Shown here piece by piece: positions 7,194 to 20,600 of a stretch of DNA of 64,000 nt. The notes beneath the pieces are model-generated. The model worked only from the letters and a program-made list of their open reading frames with translations, did not search any database and had not been told where the DNA came from. The DNA lies in contig JAJEKV010000251.1 of assembly GCA_021234155.1 (NCBI GenBank), positions 188,001 to 252,000 of the forward strand, written 5' to 3'. The DNA is from Isoetes taiwanensis (lineage: Eukaryota; Streptophyta; Lycopodiopsida; Isoetales; Isoetaceae). Each line of letters begins with the position of its first letter. Within the stretch, counting starts at the first letter, position 1. The translations under genes and the position numbers were made by a program.

Positions 7194-9870
7194 TTGAGCG
7201 GTCTCCATCCCGATCCATTAGTTCTAAGTTACAGGCAAAGGGAAACCTATCGTCGTGAATTTCAAGCCAGGGCGCACCAATATGAAGATATTGCATACGA
7301 TCAATATGAAGAGGATGAAACTATTGACGAACCCGAGAACGAAGTCTTTCGTGGTGGCCGATGCTCGATATGTTGCACTCTTCAAGAATTACCTGATATT
7401 GATTTAGATGATGTCGAGGATGGTGGTGGAGAGGATATGGTAGAAGATGTGGGATACCCTTCGAGGATTGGTCGTACTGACGATGACCCTATTGTTATCG
7501 AAGCAGAAACGCAGTTATTTCCTGCGTCTCGAACCTCTCGTTTGTCGGCGTGCCTGCTAATTCTCAATCTCCAAACCAAGTTCAAGTGGAGCAATGCAAG
7601 TGTCTCTGGTCTATTGAGGTGACATACTTATCAAGTCTTTCTATCTTACCACCATCTCCATCTTTTATCTTACCACTCTTAGATGCGCAGGTTATTGCAC
7701 GAGAAGATCCTTCCAGAGAAGAACAATATGCCTACCGACAGATCTCAAGTTAAGAAAATGATTCAAGCGACCGGCCTTGGTTATAAAGTCATACATGCAT
7801 GTCCAAATGATTGTATGATCTTCTATCCCCCTGCCGAGCATGAGAAGTCCACTCATTGTCTCGTATGTAATGAACCGAGATACAGGAATGACCTAAAGGG
7901 AAAAACGGTACCTCAGAAGGTTATTCGACACTTTCCAATAATCCCAAGGTATATGCATCACCACTTCTTACAAATAGTTGTAAATTCACTTATTTTCGGT
8001 ACTTATATGTTGCCTATAATTTATTCTATAGGTTAAAGTTGATGTTCCGTTGCAAGACATTGGCTAGCCTAATGGACTTCACGGCTACACATGCATCTAG
8101 TGATGATGTGATGCGAGTCCCGGGGCCAGCAGGTAAATTTTGGAAGCATGTCGATGCTTACATGGCCCGACTTTGGAAAAGAACCACGAACGCGTCGCGT
8201 TTGGGCTGGCCACCGATGGCGTAAACCCATATGGTACACAATCGACTGCATGGTCTACATGGCCAGTGATGATAGTGAACTACAACATACCCCCATGGTT
8301 GTTGATGAAGAGTGGGCACATTATGATGACTTTATTGATACCTGGGAAGAAAAAACCAAGTAATTTAGATGTGTACCTAAGAATAATTGTGGATGAGTTA
8401 CTCCCTTTGTGGAACACAGGTATTCAGGTCTACGATGCCCATAAAAATGACGTTTTTAATCTTAGAGGTATACTATTGTGGACTATGCATGACTTTCCTG
8501 GGTTTGCCGAAAGTGTTCCGGGTTTAAGACATGGGGCACTTCCTTGCATGATATGTGGGGGAAAAGTTGCAGCAAAGACTGCCACTCTAAGCATCCAAGA
8601 AAGTAGTATAATGAGGGTTTTAGGAAGTATTTGCAGCTCACGCACCCTTGAAAAGCGGCGTGACAATTCAAGTGGTAATGAGACTATACTGGTAACCACC
8701 AAGCGTAATTACCATAACGAGAATGGGGTGAGCGTTGGGATAAGAAGGAAGAGGGGAAAAATCCATGGGAAACCGTGGGGGGCACTCAGGGTGAGGAGGT
8801 CGTGGCAGACCTAGGCAAAGGAGGATGAGGAATTATACTGTGGTGGCGAGGAAGCCGGAGGAGGAAGTCTTCTTGCCAATATGAAAAGGAAGTCTCTGCT
8901 TTTTATAGACTACCATATTGGACCGACCTATTGATTCAACACCTTTAGACCCGATGCATATCTTCAAGAACGTGGAAACTCTTTATGGAAGCATGTATTT
9001 GGTCAAAAAGACACAACAAATGCCAGGATGGACCTTAAGGTAAGTAATACAAAGAAAGAGGCATGGATCCGAGGTGAAGGGCAACCACTTCCTCCGGCAA
9101 AATGGGTTATTGCTAGGTCTGACCATCGAGCTATTTATGATGATTTAAGGGCCCTTAGAACACCAACTGGTTACATGCAATCATTGCGAACCGCATTCAC
9201 AAGTAGTGGGGAGCTGACTGGTTTAAAGTCCCATGACTGGCATAAGTTCTTGCATGTAAGCAATTGAAGTCCACATATATATGCACTACTATAAAATGTA
9301 ACCCATAACTTATATTTGGTGTTTGGATCATGCAGTTCTTCATGCCCCTGACCTTTAGGGGAGTTTTAGACAAGGGACCATTGGAGGCAATAAGTGCCCT
9401 ATCAAAGGTCATAAGGTTGTTACCCATGTTGATTTAGTGGTCCCCCGTCTATTTTATTTGTGGCTAAGTTTTTTGTTTTGGACCTCATAGGTGGATGTGT
9501 AAAAAAACTATACCGAAAGACGAAATTGAAGAGATGAAAGTGAAAATGGCAGAGGCATGTTGCTTGTTGGAGAAGGAGTTTCCCTACGAGCTTTCTTGTG
9601 ATCAAACCCATCTTTTGGTACATCTTATTGAGGAAGTGGAGTCAGCGGGAGGCATACATGCCGATGGATGTTTTTCTTGGAAAGGTTTATGAAGGTATTG
9701 AAGGATATGGTGCGTCAAAGAGCACGTCCCCGAAGGTAGTATGGCGAGGGATGGCTTGCGAAAAGAGTCACTTTTCTATATGGAGAATATATTTCCGCCA
9801 GTACATCCAGATGCACCTACGCTTATGGAGTGATGAAGGGGCGAGAAGATTGTGGGGGTAGTGGCGTAAG
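7194..9870 (+). pseudogene. CACTA/En-Spm TNP2-like transposase, interrupted (E1)
   Basis: An acidic N-terminal part (7194-7622) ends in LNLQTKFKWSN. After a short intron, LLHEKILPEKNNMPT, IHACPNDCMIFY and CLVCNEPRY follow to 7948 (donor CCAAG|GTATAT; acceptor before 8034). Then come FGLATDGVNPYG (first Asp of the family's DDE triad), STWPVMIVNYNIPPWL, and LLWTMHDFPGFAESV. Second-Asp residues LDPMHIFKNV read in another frame near 8950. SLWKHVFGQKDTTNARMD, LKSHDWHKFL and a DUF4218-type region (9490-9860) follow. This enzyme excises and inserts CACTA elements. Frameshifts near 8180, 8590, 8940 and 8970 break it; at 8970, for example, one missing G splits KNV from NSLWKH. So it is dead, or the sequence carries single-base indels. 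Confidence 0.85.
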
Positions 9871-10389
9871 GCAATGGTATGCAGAAGTCATTTCCACTGA
9901 TATGATCATTAAGGTTAATCAATTTCTTCTTTACAATTCGCACCAATGGCAAAATGGATTGCTCGTTATGAGAACATAAAAGGAAGAAATGGAAGAGAAG
10001 AGGCATGAATGGAGATCGACATAATAGACGAGCCCCTGCACCCGATGGATATGAACCCTTGCGGACAAGATGGAAAGAGAATGGGTACTACAGGCTTTGA
10101 CCGATGCATATCACAAGGGGAGTATATTTTACTTTGGAATGGGCATACGCACAAGGTGTCATGAAAAGGTAGTTTGCAACAAATTATGTTGATGTCTAAA
10201 TCGAGTATTTTCTTTTGATGTTATTGTATCTATTGACATTAATGGTGCTTTTGACAAGATATATCTTACTCCTCGATATGGTGGCATGGGACCCACTATC
10301 GTGTGAGTTCTCTTGACATACAAGGAAGACTTGTGGACTGCGGAGTCATGGCATCATTCACGATGGAGTTTCAATCAAGTGTTGCCGAT

Positions 10390-10625
10390 CGTAATCGTCC
10401 GGGAAGCCACCCGTGATTGGGTGGGAGGTTAAAGACTATAATGGAGGTGGATGTTGGTGGCAATTTAAAGACCTTCATATTCGATGTCCATTGGTTTGAC
10501 CTTCAATTAAGGGGGCGGGGCCTACGGTGAAAGTATGATAGAACAAGTGGCTTTTTATTTGTCAACTCTAGCAAGATGTATGTACGGTAGTGAGGCGCTT
10601 TGTCCTTCCGGACAACTGTGGTGAG
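10390..10625 (+). pseudogene. DUF4216-like C-terminal region of the E1 transposase
   Basis: Reads GRLKTIMEVDVGG, LKTFIFDVHWFDLQ, then KYDRTSGFLFVNSSKMYV with a stop and frame changes between. This matches the usual order in plant TNP2 polyproteins, where a DUF4216 module follows DUF4218. The gap between 9870 and 10390 holds poorly conserved linker in several frames. Function of DUF4216 is unknown. Confidence 0.6.
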
Positions 10626-11577
10626 CGGTACACACATACACATATCCACTTCAAAATTTAGACCATCAATATCAATCTCACGTCCGACTTCTTTGACCAG
10701 ATTTTTTCTTTCTTAGATCGACAAGACCCAACATGGTGGTTTATCATACAAACTACACCAGGGGCGCCAATATTCCAAGGTGTTGTGCTAGAGGAGTCAA
10801 TAACGCCCCAAGAGCCCTCGGCGGATCAAGGCATTCAAACTCAAATTTAGGAAAACGAGCATCAAGAGGTTGGACCACCAGCTCTCATGCAGCATCTTAC
10901 ACCAGAGCAATTCCACGAAATACAGATGTACTTCAGGCATTTTAATACAAATGTTGGTAATGCTAACAATGACGACTCCTAGTTAGCACCTAGAGGAGAC
11001 GATCATTAAATTCTATATGTCAAATATTATGCACATCCTTAGTGCAATCCTTCTGATAGGCTATGTCTATTGGTCTTCGTGTGCAATAAAAACCCATTCA
11101 ATTCAATTCTTTTTTCCCCCCCTCCCCCTTTTGGTATACATTATATCGGAGGAATAAAGAACGGCTGGAACATGGGCTCAAAGAAGCCACATAGGCTCAA
11201 GCATTGCCTCTAGACTAGAACATGCAAAGAGTCTTCAATGGTATCTTAGTTACTTCAGATTTTCTCTAACCTTAAACCAGTGCCACCACCAAGTTAACCT
11301 GATCATTGCTTAATTTGATGCTATCCACTAGCTTTCTATTGTGGATCACTTTGCTCTACCTTTCAAGCAGATAATAATAATGGTATTTTGTAGGGTGAAC
11401 AAGTCAAATACATAAGAGTGAACCATGAGGAGCCTACAGATGTTGAACGTGTGTAGGCGTTGCATTTCCTTAGGGTCTAACATGCTACCTAGGTTCAAAC
11501 AAGCCTCTTAGGCTCAAGCATTGTCTAGGCTCAAACATGCCCCAAAGATCAAACATGTACACAACAAAAATAAAAAT
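10626..11577. other. 3' part of transposon E1, no further gene recognised
   Basis: A short plus-strand frame (10733-10945) may be the ragged C-terminus of the transposase (it opens WWFIIQ.. or MVVYHTN.. depending on frame). The rest is non-coding; the word 'caagcattg' with 'ggctcaa' recurs near 11195, 11515 and 11530. Confidence 0.35.
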
Positions 11578-11675
11578 AGTTTAAAACGACGCCGCTATAA
11601 CAAATAACGCCGCATGCGACGGTATTGGACGCCGCATGCGACGCATACCAATGACGTTTAAAACTCATTTCTTAG
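11578..11675. repeat. CGTCGC-type block C with inverted ends
   Basis: AGTTTAAAACGACGCC opens and ATGACGTTTAAAACT closes the block, a near inverted repeat. Inside, GACGCCGCATGCGAC is repeated. CGCCGCTATAACAAATAACG here is almost the same as 21998-22017 on the far side of the satellite, in the same orientation. Likely the 3' subterminal region of E1 or a small foldback element. Confidence 0.55.
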
Positions 11676-11689
11676 TTGGGTTAACATGA

Positions 11690-14600
11690 GTGGTCTGGCG
11701 TCCACGTAGAACTTGGTCCCCGGGCAACGCCGACGCTTCCGAGTCCATTGGGCGAGTCAAATCGCGATTGGGAGAGGGGAGGTCGCCGCCCCGGCCCCCG
11801 TGGCCTTGGGGGAGAGGAAAGGGAAGGCGGCTTCCCGGAGGGATTTTAGGGTCCATGATCTTGGCGTCAACACCCCACTCCACGTCAAGTCCGCGGCCAA
11901 GAAGGTCCCGAATCGACCGACAGGGAGAGGGCCTCAAAACGAACCCCGGTGGGTTGCCGTGTTCTAGAAGGGTTTTGCGTTTGGGGGGCCGAGACTTGGT
12001 CTCAAGGTGCACTGGGACTGGCCGAGAAGCCGCAAACCGAGAATACGGAGCAAGGGGAAACCGACGGGAGCGGGAGTTTGGCCTGTCCTCCTCCCGATGT
12101 GGCAAAGTAGAATCTGGGGCGCTTTTAAAATGGCAAGACATTCATAAATTCGCATTAATGCATTGTACTAAAATAAATTCTGATTTTTGCCACTGGAATC
12201 TAATCCATTTCCAAAGCACACAGCCCAATTTTCGAAATTTTCGGAGAAGGTCTAGGTCAAAGGGTTAGCATTAGAAGCGGCCGGGCAGCGTTGCGCAGTG
12301 GCAACCGAGTGGCACCCTTCCCCAAGTCAAGCGAGGCCGGGACCTTGCGGGGATCCCTCACAAGAGGGGAGAGTCCAGGACCCCAAGAGGCGGGATCCAA
12401 AAAAAGTTCCCGAGGCAGCCCTTCCGGCGCGTAGCTCGGAGGTCAAAGACGCTAATGACAACCACCCTCCGGGCCCGTTCCCCTATCCGGCCGTTGGATC
12501 CTCCGTTCGGGGCCCCTCTTCGAAGGCCCAAAAGATTCCAGATCGGTCAGGAGAACTTTGTCAAACCGCTGGGCGTCATGAGGCCGGCCTTGTAGAAACC
12601 GCAGTTGTCTTGTCGCCGCACCTTGGGAGGCTCGGAGAATGGCAAATCGACCCTGCCAAATCGTCCGGAATGGCTAAATTACCCTAGAGAACAAGTTACA
12701 AAGGTCGGTCTTGCAAAGAAAAAAGAAAAAACTCTCCGCCCTCCACGGCGGTATCCCCATCCCATCCTAGGCCAATTGACTCACGAGTTTGATGGAAGTG
12801 AGCTACTTTGGCGCTTCTTGGAGGTCGGGTGGTCTTCCGGGCCCGGAACTTGGTCCCCGGTGGCAACGTCGGCGTTCGAGTCCATTGGCGAGGAAGTCAA
12901 ATCGCGATTCGGAGAGGGGAGGTCGCGCTCCCGGTCCCCAGGGCCTTGGGGGAGAGGAAATTGTGGGCAAGCAGCTTCCGGGGATTTTAGGGTCCAGGTG
13001 CTCTGGCGTCCAACACCCCACTCCACCTCAAGTCCACGGCGCAAGGTCCCGCCCTCTCGACCGACAAGGAGAGGGCCTCCAAAAACGTAAACCTTGTGGG
13101 TTGCCGTGTTCTAGAAGGGTTTGCGTTTTGGGGCCGAGACTTGGTCTGTTGCACTTGGGACCTGGGCGAGAAGTTTGTTTTAGAATACGGAGTAAGGGGA
13201 ACCGACGGAGCGGAGTTTGGGCCTGTCCTCCTCCCGATGTGGCAAGTAGAAGTCGGGGGGCTTTTGCAGGGTAAGACATTCATAAATTCGCAATTAATGC
13301 ATTGTACGAAAATAAATTCTGATTTTTGCCAGCTGGAATCCTAATCCATTTCCAAAGACACAGCCCAATTTTGAAATTTTAGGAGAAGGTCTAGGTCAAA
13401 GGGTTAGCATTAGAGCGGTCGGGGCAGCCGTTGCGGGGCAGCTGGCACCCTTCCCCAAGTCAAACGAGGCCAGGACCTTGCGGGGATCCCTCACAAAGGG
13501 GAGAGTCCAGGACCCCAAGAGGCGGGATCCAAAAAGTTCCGAGGCAGCCCTTTCTCGGGCGGGCTCCCCTGGCCGACGCTAATGACCACCCACCCCCGGG
13601 AGCCGGTTCTCCTATCAAACCGTTGGATCCTCTGGATTCGGGGGCCCCTCTTGGGAAGGCCCAAAAGATTCCGTGACGGTGGGAGAACTTGTCAAACCGG
13701 CTGGGCATCCCGAGGTCGACCTTGTAGAAACCCAGTTGTCTTGTCGTTCGGACGCAGGGAGGCTCGGAATGGCAAATCGACCACCAAATCGTCCGAATGC
13801 ATGAAATTACCCTAGGAGCAAGTTACAAGGTGGGTTTTGCAAAGAAAGAAAACACTCACGCCCTCCACGCCGGTATCCCGCATCCACATCCTAGGCCAAT
13901 TGACTACACAGTGTGATGGAAGTGAGCTACTTTGGCGCTTCTTGGAGGTCGGGTGGTCTTCGCCACGGAACTTGGTCCCCTGTGGCAACGCCGACGTCGG
14001 GAAACCATTGGCAGATCAAATCAGCGATTCCAGGAGAGGGGAGGTCGCCGGCCCGGCCCCGGGCCTTGGGGAGAGGAAATTCCCGGCGGCTTCGGGGGAT
14101 TTTAGGGTCCGTCCTGGGCGTCAACACCCCCACTCCACGTCAAGTCACGGCGCAAGGTCCCCGCCTCCGGACCGACAAGGAGAGGGCCTCCAAAACGTAA
14201 ACCCTGCGGGTTGCCGTGTTCTAGAAGGGTTTGGCGCTTTTGGGGGCGGGACTTGGTGTTGTTGCACTTGGGACTCCGGCCGAGAAGCGCAGCCGAGAAT
14301 GGGAGCAAGGGGGAACCGACAGGCGGAGTTTGGACCTGTCCCCCCTCCCGATGTGGCAAGTAGAAGTCGGGGGGCGCTTTTGGTGGTGGCAAGGCATTCA
14401 TAAATTCCAAGTAATGCATTTATGTAAATAAATTTCGATTTTTGCGGTGGAATCCTAATCCATTTCAAAGCACACAGCCCAATTTTTGAAATTTTTGGGA
14501 GAAGGTCTAGGTCAAAGGGTTAGTATTAGAGCGGTCAGGCGTACCATTCTGTGGGAGCAACCGAGCTGGCACCCTTCCCCAAGTCAAACGAGGCCAGGAC

Positions 14601-17600
14601 CTTTGGGGATCCCTCACAAGAGGGGGGAGATTGGGACCCCAAGAGGCGGGGATCCAAAAGTTCCCCGAGGCAGCCCTTCTCGGCGGCTCCCGTACGCGCT
14701 TAATGACCACCCTCCCGAGCCCGGGTTCCCCTATCCCAACCGTTGGATCCTCCGCTCAGGCCCCTCTTTGGGAAGGCCCAAAAGATTCCAGATCGGTGGG
14801 AGAACTTGTCAAACCGCCGGCGCCGTCCCCGAGCTCCGGCCTTGTAGAAACCGCATTGTCTTGTCGTTCGGGCACCGTGGAGGCTCGATCGGCAAATCGA
14901 CCGCCAAATCGTCCAAAGAATGGCTAAATTACCCTAGGAGCAAGTTACAAGGTCGGTTTTTGCAAAAGAAAGAAACACTCACGCCTCCACGACAAGATCC
15001 CGCATCCACATCCTAGGCCAATTGACTACACAGTGTGATGGAAGTGAGCTACTTTGGCGCTTCTTGGAGGTCGGTGGTCTTCGCCACGGAACTTGGTCCC
15101 GTGGCAACGCCGACGCTCAGTCCATTGGCAGAGTCAAATCAGCGATTCCTGGGAGGGAGGTCGCCCGTCCGCCCCAGGGCCTGGGAGAGGAAATTCGGGC
15201 AAGCAGCCCGGGATTTTTTAGGTGCTCAGGCCAACACCCCCACTCCAAGTCAAGTCACGCGCAAGGTCCCCCTCGGACCGACAAGGAGAGGGCCTCCAAA
15301 ACGTAAACCCCGTGGGTTGCCGTGTTCTAGAAGGGTTTGCGTTTGGGGAAGACTTGGTCTCAGCACTTGGGACCGGCCCGTGAAGCCGCGGTAGAAATAC
15401 AGGGAGTAAGGGAACCGGCGGAGCGGAGTTTGGGCCTGTCCTCCTCCCGATGTGGCAAGTAGAAGTCGGGGCGCTTTTGCGTGGCAAGACATTCATAAAT
15501 TCGCAATTAATGCATTGTAAAAATAAATTCTGATTTTTGCCGGTGGAATCCTAATCCATTTCAAAGACACAACCCAATTTTGAAAATTTCGGAGAAGGTC
15601 TAGGTCAAAGGGTTAGCATTAGAAGCGGGCCGGGCAGCCCATTGCGGGGCAACCGGCGGGCACCCTTCCCCAAGTCAAACGAGCCGGGACCTTGGGGGAT
15701 CCCTCACAAGAGGGGAGAGTCCAGGACCCAAGAGGCGGGATCCAAAAGTTCCCGAGGCAGCCCTTTCTGGCGCTCCCGGGTGGGGCGACGCTTAATGACC
15801 ACCCTCCCGGAGCCCGGTTCCCCTATCAAACCGTTGGATCCTCCGTTCGGGGGCCCCTCTTGGAAGGCCCAAAAGATTCCAGATCGGGTCCTGGGAGAAC
15901 TTGTCAAACCGCTGGGCGCCCCGAGGTCTGACCTTGTAGAAACCGCAGTTGTCTTGTCGTTCGCACAGGGGAGGCTCCGAATGGCAAATCGACCGCCAAA
16001 TCGGCCCTAATGGCGAAATTACCCTAGGGAGCAAGTTACAAGGTCGGGTTTTGCAAAAGAAAGAAACACTCACGCCATTCACGACAAAGATCCCGCATCC
16101 ACATCCTAGGCCAATTGACTACGAGTGTGATGGAAGTGAGCTACTTTGGCGCTTCTTGGAGATCAGGTGGTCTTCTGGCCACGGAACTTGGTCCCTGTGG
16201 CAACGTCGACGCTCGAGTCCATTGGCAGAGCCAAATCGCGATTGGGAGAGGGGAGGTCACCCGTCCCCCCCGGGGCCTTGGGAGAGGGAATTCGGGGCAA
16301 GCGGCTTCCCGGGATTTTAGGGTCCGTGCTTTCAAGGCCAACACCCCCACTCCACGTCAAGTCACGGCGCAAGGTCCCGCCTGAATCGACAGGAGAGGGC
16401 CTCCAAAACGTAAAACGTGGGTTGCCGTGTTCTAGAAGGGTTTGCGGCGTTTTTGGGGGCGGGGCGACTTGGTTGCACTTGGGACTGGCGAAGCCTGCAG
16501 CCAGAATCACGGAGCAAGGGAACCGGCAGATGGGGGAGTTTGGGCACTGTCCTCCTCCCGATGTGGCAAGTAGAAGCTGGGGGCTTTGCAAGGTGGCAAG
16601 ACATTCATAAATTCGCGAATTAATGCATTGTACGAAAATAAATTCTGATTTTTTTGCCACTGGAATCCTAATCCATTTCCAAAGACACGCCCCCAATTTT
16701 GAAATTTTAGGAGAAGGTCTAGGTCAAAGGGTTAGCATTAGAACGGTCGGGGCAGCCTGCTGTGGCAACCGAGTGCGGCACCCTTCCCCCAAGTCAAACG
16801 AGGCGGGGACCTTGCGGGGATCCCTCACAAGAGGGGAGATTCCAGGACCCCAAGAGGCGGGATCCAAAAAGTTCCCGAGGCAGCCCCTTTCCGGCGGCTC
16901 TTCCCCGGGTCAGGACGCTAATGACCACCCTCCCGGAGCCCGGTTCCCCCTATCCGACCGGTTGGATCCTCCGCTCAGGCCCCTCTTTGGGAAGGCCCAA
17001 AAGATTCCAGACGGGTCCGGAGAACTTGTCAAACCGGGCGCCGTCCCGAGGCCTACTTGTGAAACCGGGCAGTTGTCTTGTCGTTCGGGCACCGTGGGAG
17101 GCTCCGTATCGGCAAATCGACTCGCCAAATCGTCCGGAATGGCGTAAATTACCCTAGGGAGCAAGTTACAAAGGTGGGTTTTGCAAAAGAAAGAAACACT
17201 CCACGCCTCCACGACAAAGATCCCGCATCCACATCCCAGGGCCAATTGACTAGTGTGATGGAAGTGAGCTACTTTGGCTTCTTAGAGGTCGGGTGGTCTT
17301 GGGCCACGGAACTTGGTCCCAGGGGCAACGCCGACGCTTGAGTCCATTGGGGGAGTCAAATCGCGCCCCGAGAGGGGAGGTCGCCTGGCCCGGCCCCGTG
17401 GCCTTGGGGAGAGGAAATTGGGGCAAGCAGCCTTGGGGGGATTTTTAGGGTCCGTGGCTCTGGCGCCAACACCCCCACTCCACGTCAAGTCACGGGCGCA
17501 AGGTCCCCCGGTCCGGAGGGGGAGAGGGCCTCCAAAACGTAAACCCCGTGGGGTTGCCGTGTTCTAGAAGGGTTTGCGTTTGGGGGCCGAGACTTGGTCT

Positions 17601-20600
17601 CGTTGCACTTGGGACTGGCCGAAGCCGCAATGGAGAATACGGAGCAAGGGGAACTGATTTGAGCGGAGTTTGGGCCTGTCCTCCCGATGTGGCAAGTAGA
17701 AGTAGGGGCTTTGCAGTTGGCAAGACATTCATAAATTCGCAATTAATGCATTGTACGAAAATAAATTCTTGATTTTTTGCCACCTGGAATCCTAATCCAT
17801 TTCAGCACAAACCCAATTTTCGAAATTTTTTGGAGAAGGTCTAGGTCAAAGGGGTTAAGATTAGAACGGTGGGCTGGGCAGCCCGCTGTGGCAACCAGCG
17901 GCACCCTTCCCAAGTCAAACGAGGCCGGTGACCTTGCAGGGGATCCCTCACAAGAGGGAGAGTCCGGACCCCAAGAGGCTGGCGGGATCCAAAAAGTTCC
18001 CGAGGCAAACCCTTCTGGCGGCGCTCCGGGGGGCTGACGCTAATGACCACCCTCCCGTGAGGTTGCCCCTATCCGACCGTTGGATCCTCCCGTTCGGGGG
18101 CCCCGGGGAAGGCCCAAAAGATTCCGATCGGTCCGGGAGAACTTGTCAAACGGCAGGCCCCGAGGGGAGGTCGGCCCTTGTAGAAACCGCAGTATCTTGT
18201 CGTTGTTGAGGCACCGGGAGGTTCCTGAATGGCAAATCGACCAAAATCGGGTTTGAATGGCTTAAATTACCCTAGGGAGCAAGTTACAAGGTCGGTTTTG
18301 TAAAAAGAAAACACTCACGCCCTCCACGACAAGATCCCGCATCCACATCCTAGGCCAATTGACTACGAAGTGTGATGGAAGTGAGCTACTTTGGCGCTTC
18401 TTGGAGGTTCCGTGGTCTTACTGCCACGGAACTTGGTCCCTGTGGCAACGCCGACGCTTCCCGAGTCCATTGGCAGAGTCAAATTACATTCCGTGAGAGG
18501 GGAGGTCGCCTGGCCTGGCCCCTGTGGTCTTGGGAGAGGAACGGGCAAGCAGCCTTCCTGGGATTTTTAGGGTCCGTGGCTCAAGGTTAACACCCCACTC
18601 CACGCCAAGTCACGGCCAAGGTCCCGCCTTCGACCGATAAGGAGAGGGCCTCCCAAAACAGAACCCCTGTGGGGCTGCCGTGTTCTAGAAGGGTTTGGCG
18701 CTGGGGGGGCCAGACTTGGTCCGCTGCACCCTGGGACCCCGGGCTTCTAGAAGCCGCGGTTTCAGAATACCTGGAGCAAGGGAACTGAATGGAGCGGAGT
18801 TTGGGCCTGTCCTCCTCCGGCGTAAGGGGTAGAAGGGGGGGCTTTTGCAAAGTGGCAAGACATTCATAAATTCGCAAGAATTAATGCATTGTACCAAAAT
18901 AAATTTCGATTTTTTGCTGAATCCTAATCCATTTCAAAGACACAGCCCAATTTTGAAATTTTGGAGAAGGTCTAGGTCAAAGGGTTAGCATTAGAACGGT
19001 CGGGGCAGCCCGTTGTAGGGGGAGCAACCAGCCGGGCACCCCTCCCCAAGTCAAAGCGAGGCCGGGACCTTGCAGGATCCCTCACAAGAGGGAGAGTCCA
19101 GGACCCAAGAGGCGGATCCAAAAAAGTTCCCGAGGCAGCCCTTCTGGCAGCGCTCCCGGGGCTGCATGACGCTAATGACCACCCTCCCGAGCCGGTTCCC
19201 CTATCCGACCATTGGATCCTCCGATTGGGGGCCCCTCTTGGGAAGGCCCAAAAGATTCAGATCGGTCGGGAGAACTTGTCAAACCGCAGGCGCCCAGGTC
19301 GGGCGGCCTTGTAGAAACCGGCAGTGTCTTGTCGTTCGGGAACGGGGAGGCTCCGGAATGGCAAATCGACCACTGCCGTGATCGTCCTGGAATGGCGAAA
19401 TTACCTTAGGGAGCAAGTTACAAGGTCGGTTTTGCAAAAAGAAACACTCACGCCCTCCACGACAAAAAGATATGATCCACATCCTAGGCCAATTGACTAC
19501 AAGTGTGATGGAAGTGAGCTACTTTGGCGCTTCTTGGAGGTCGGGTGGTCTTCGGCCCACGGAACTTGGTCCCCGGGGCAACGCCGACGGCGTTCCGAGT
19601 CCATTGGCAGAGTCAAATCACGATTCCGGAGAGGGAGGTCGCCTGCCCCGGCCCCGTGGCCAGGGGAGAGGGAAATTGGGGCAAAGCGGCTTCAGGGGGA
19701 TTTTAGGGTCCGTGCTCAAGGTCAACACCCCCACTCCCATCAAGTCCGCAAGGTCCCAGGTCCTTGAACCGACACAGGAGAGGGCCTCCAAAACGTAACC
19801 CCGTGGGTTGCCGGTGTTCTAGAAGGGTTTGCGCTTTGGGGCCGAGACTTGGTCTCATAATTGCACTTAGGACTGGCAGGAAAGAGAATATGGAGCAAGG
19901 GGAACCGACGGAGCGGAGTTTGGGCCTGTCCTCCTCCCGATGTGGCAAGTAGAAGTCGAGGAGCTTTTGCGGTAAAAGCAAGACATTCATAAATTCACCA
20001 ATTAATGCATTATACGAAAATAAATTCTGATTTTTTGCAGTGGATTCCTAACCCATCTCCGGCCTACGGCCCAATTTTGAAATTTTCGGGAGAAGGTCTA
20101 GGTCAAAGGGTTAGCTAAGGTCAAAGGAATGGAGTTTGTGGGATCGTTGTACTTTGGGGTTGACCTTGGCTCATTTGGACGTTATACTTGGTCTAAGATT
20201 TACATTGAGAATATAAGCATCATAACTATTAGAATGAAGATAAATGATTACGAGGAAAAGCATCATAACTACTAGAATGAAGATAAATGATTCTGAGAAA
20301 AGCAAAGACTAGTGCGGGTTGGGGGATTTGGTTGCTTGTGATGATGGTTGTGTTTAATTATCAAGGCATATGGATAGAGAGAATGCCCTTGTTCAGCGGA
20401 TTTGCTCCCTAAAGCTATTTGACATGGATGGCATAATTAACTTGTAATGAATCAATTCGGGGCAAGCAACTTAGGGGGGAGTTTAGGGTCCCAGCTCTGG
20501 CGTCAACACCCCCTCCATGTCAAGATACAAGGTGCAAGGTCCCGACCAAATCGACAGGAGAGGGCCCAAACGTAAACCCCGTGACTTGCCAGGATTCTAG

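Noticed and set aside
10584-10591. CGGTAGTG as the 3' partner of CACTACCG at 5187 (E1 ends)
   Set aside because: It lies within the DUF4216-like coding remnant, flanks do not match, and block C further right looks like the element's true right side.
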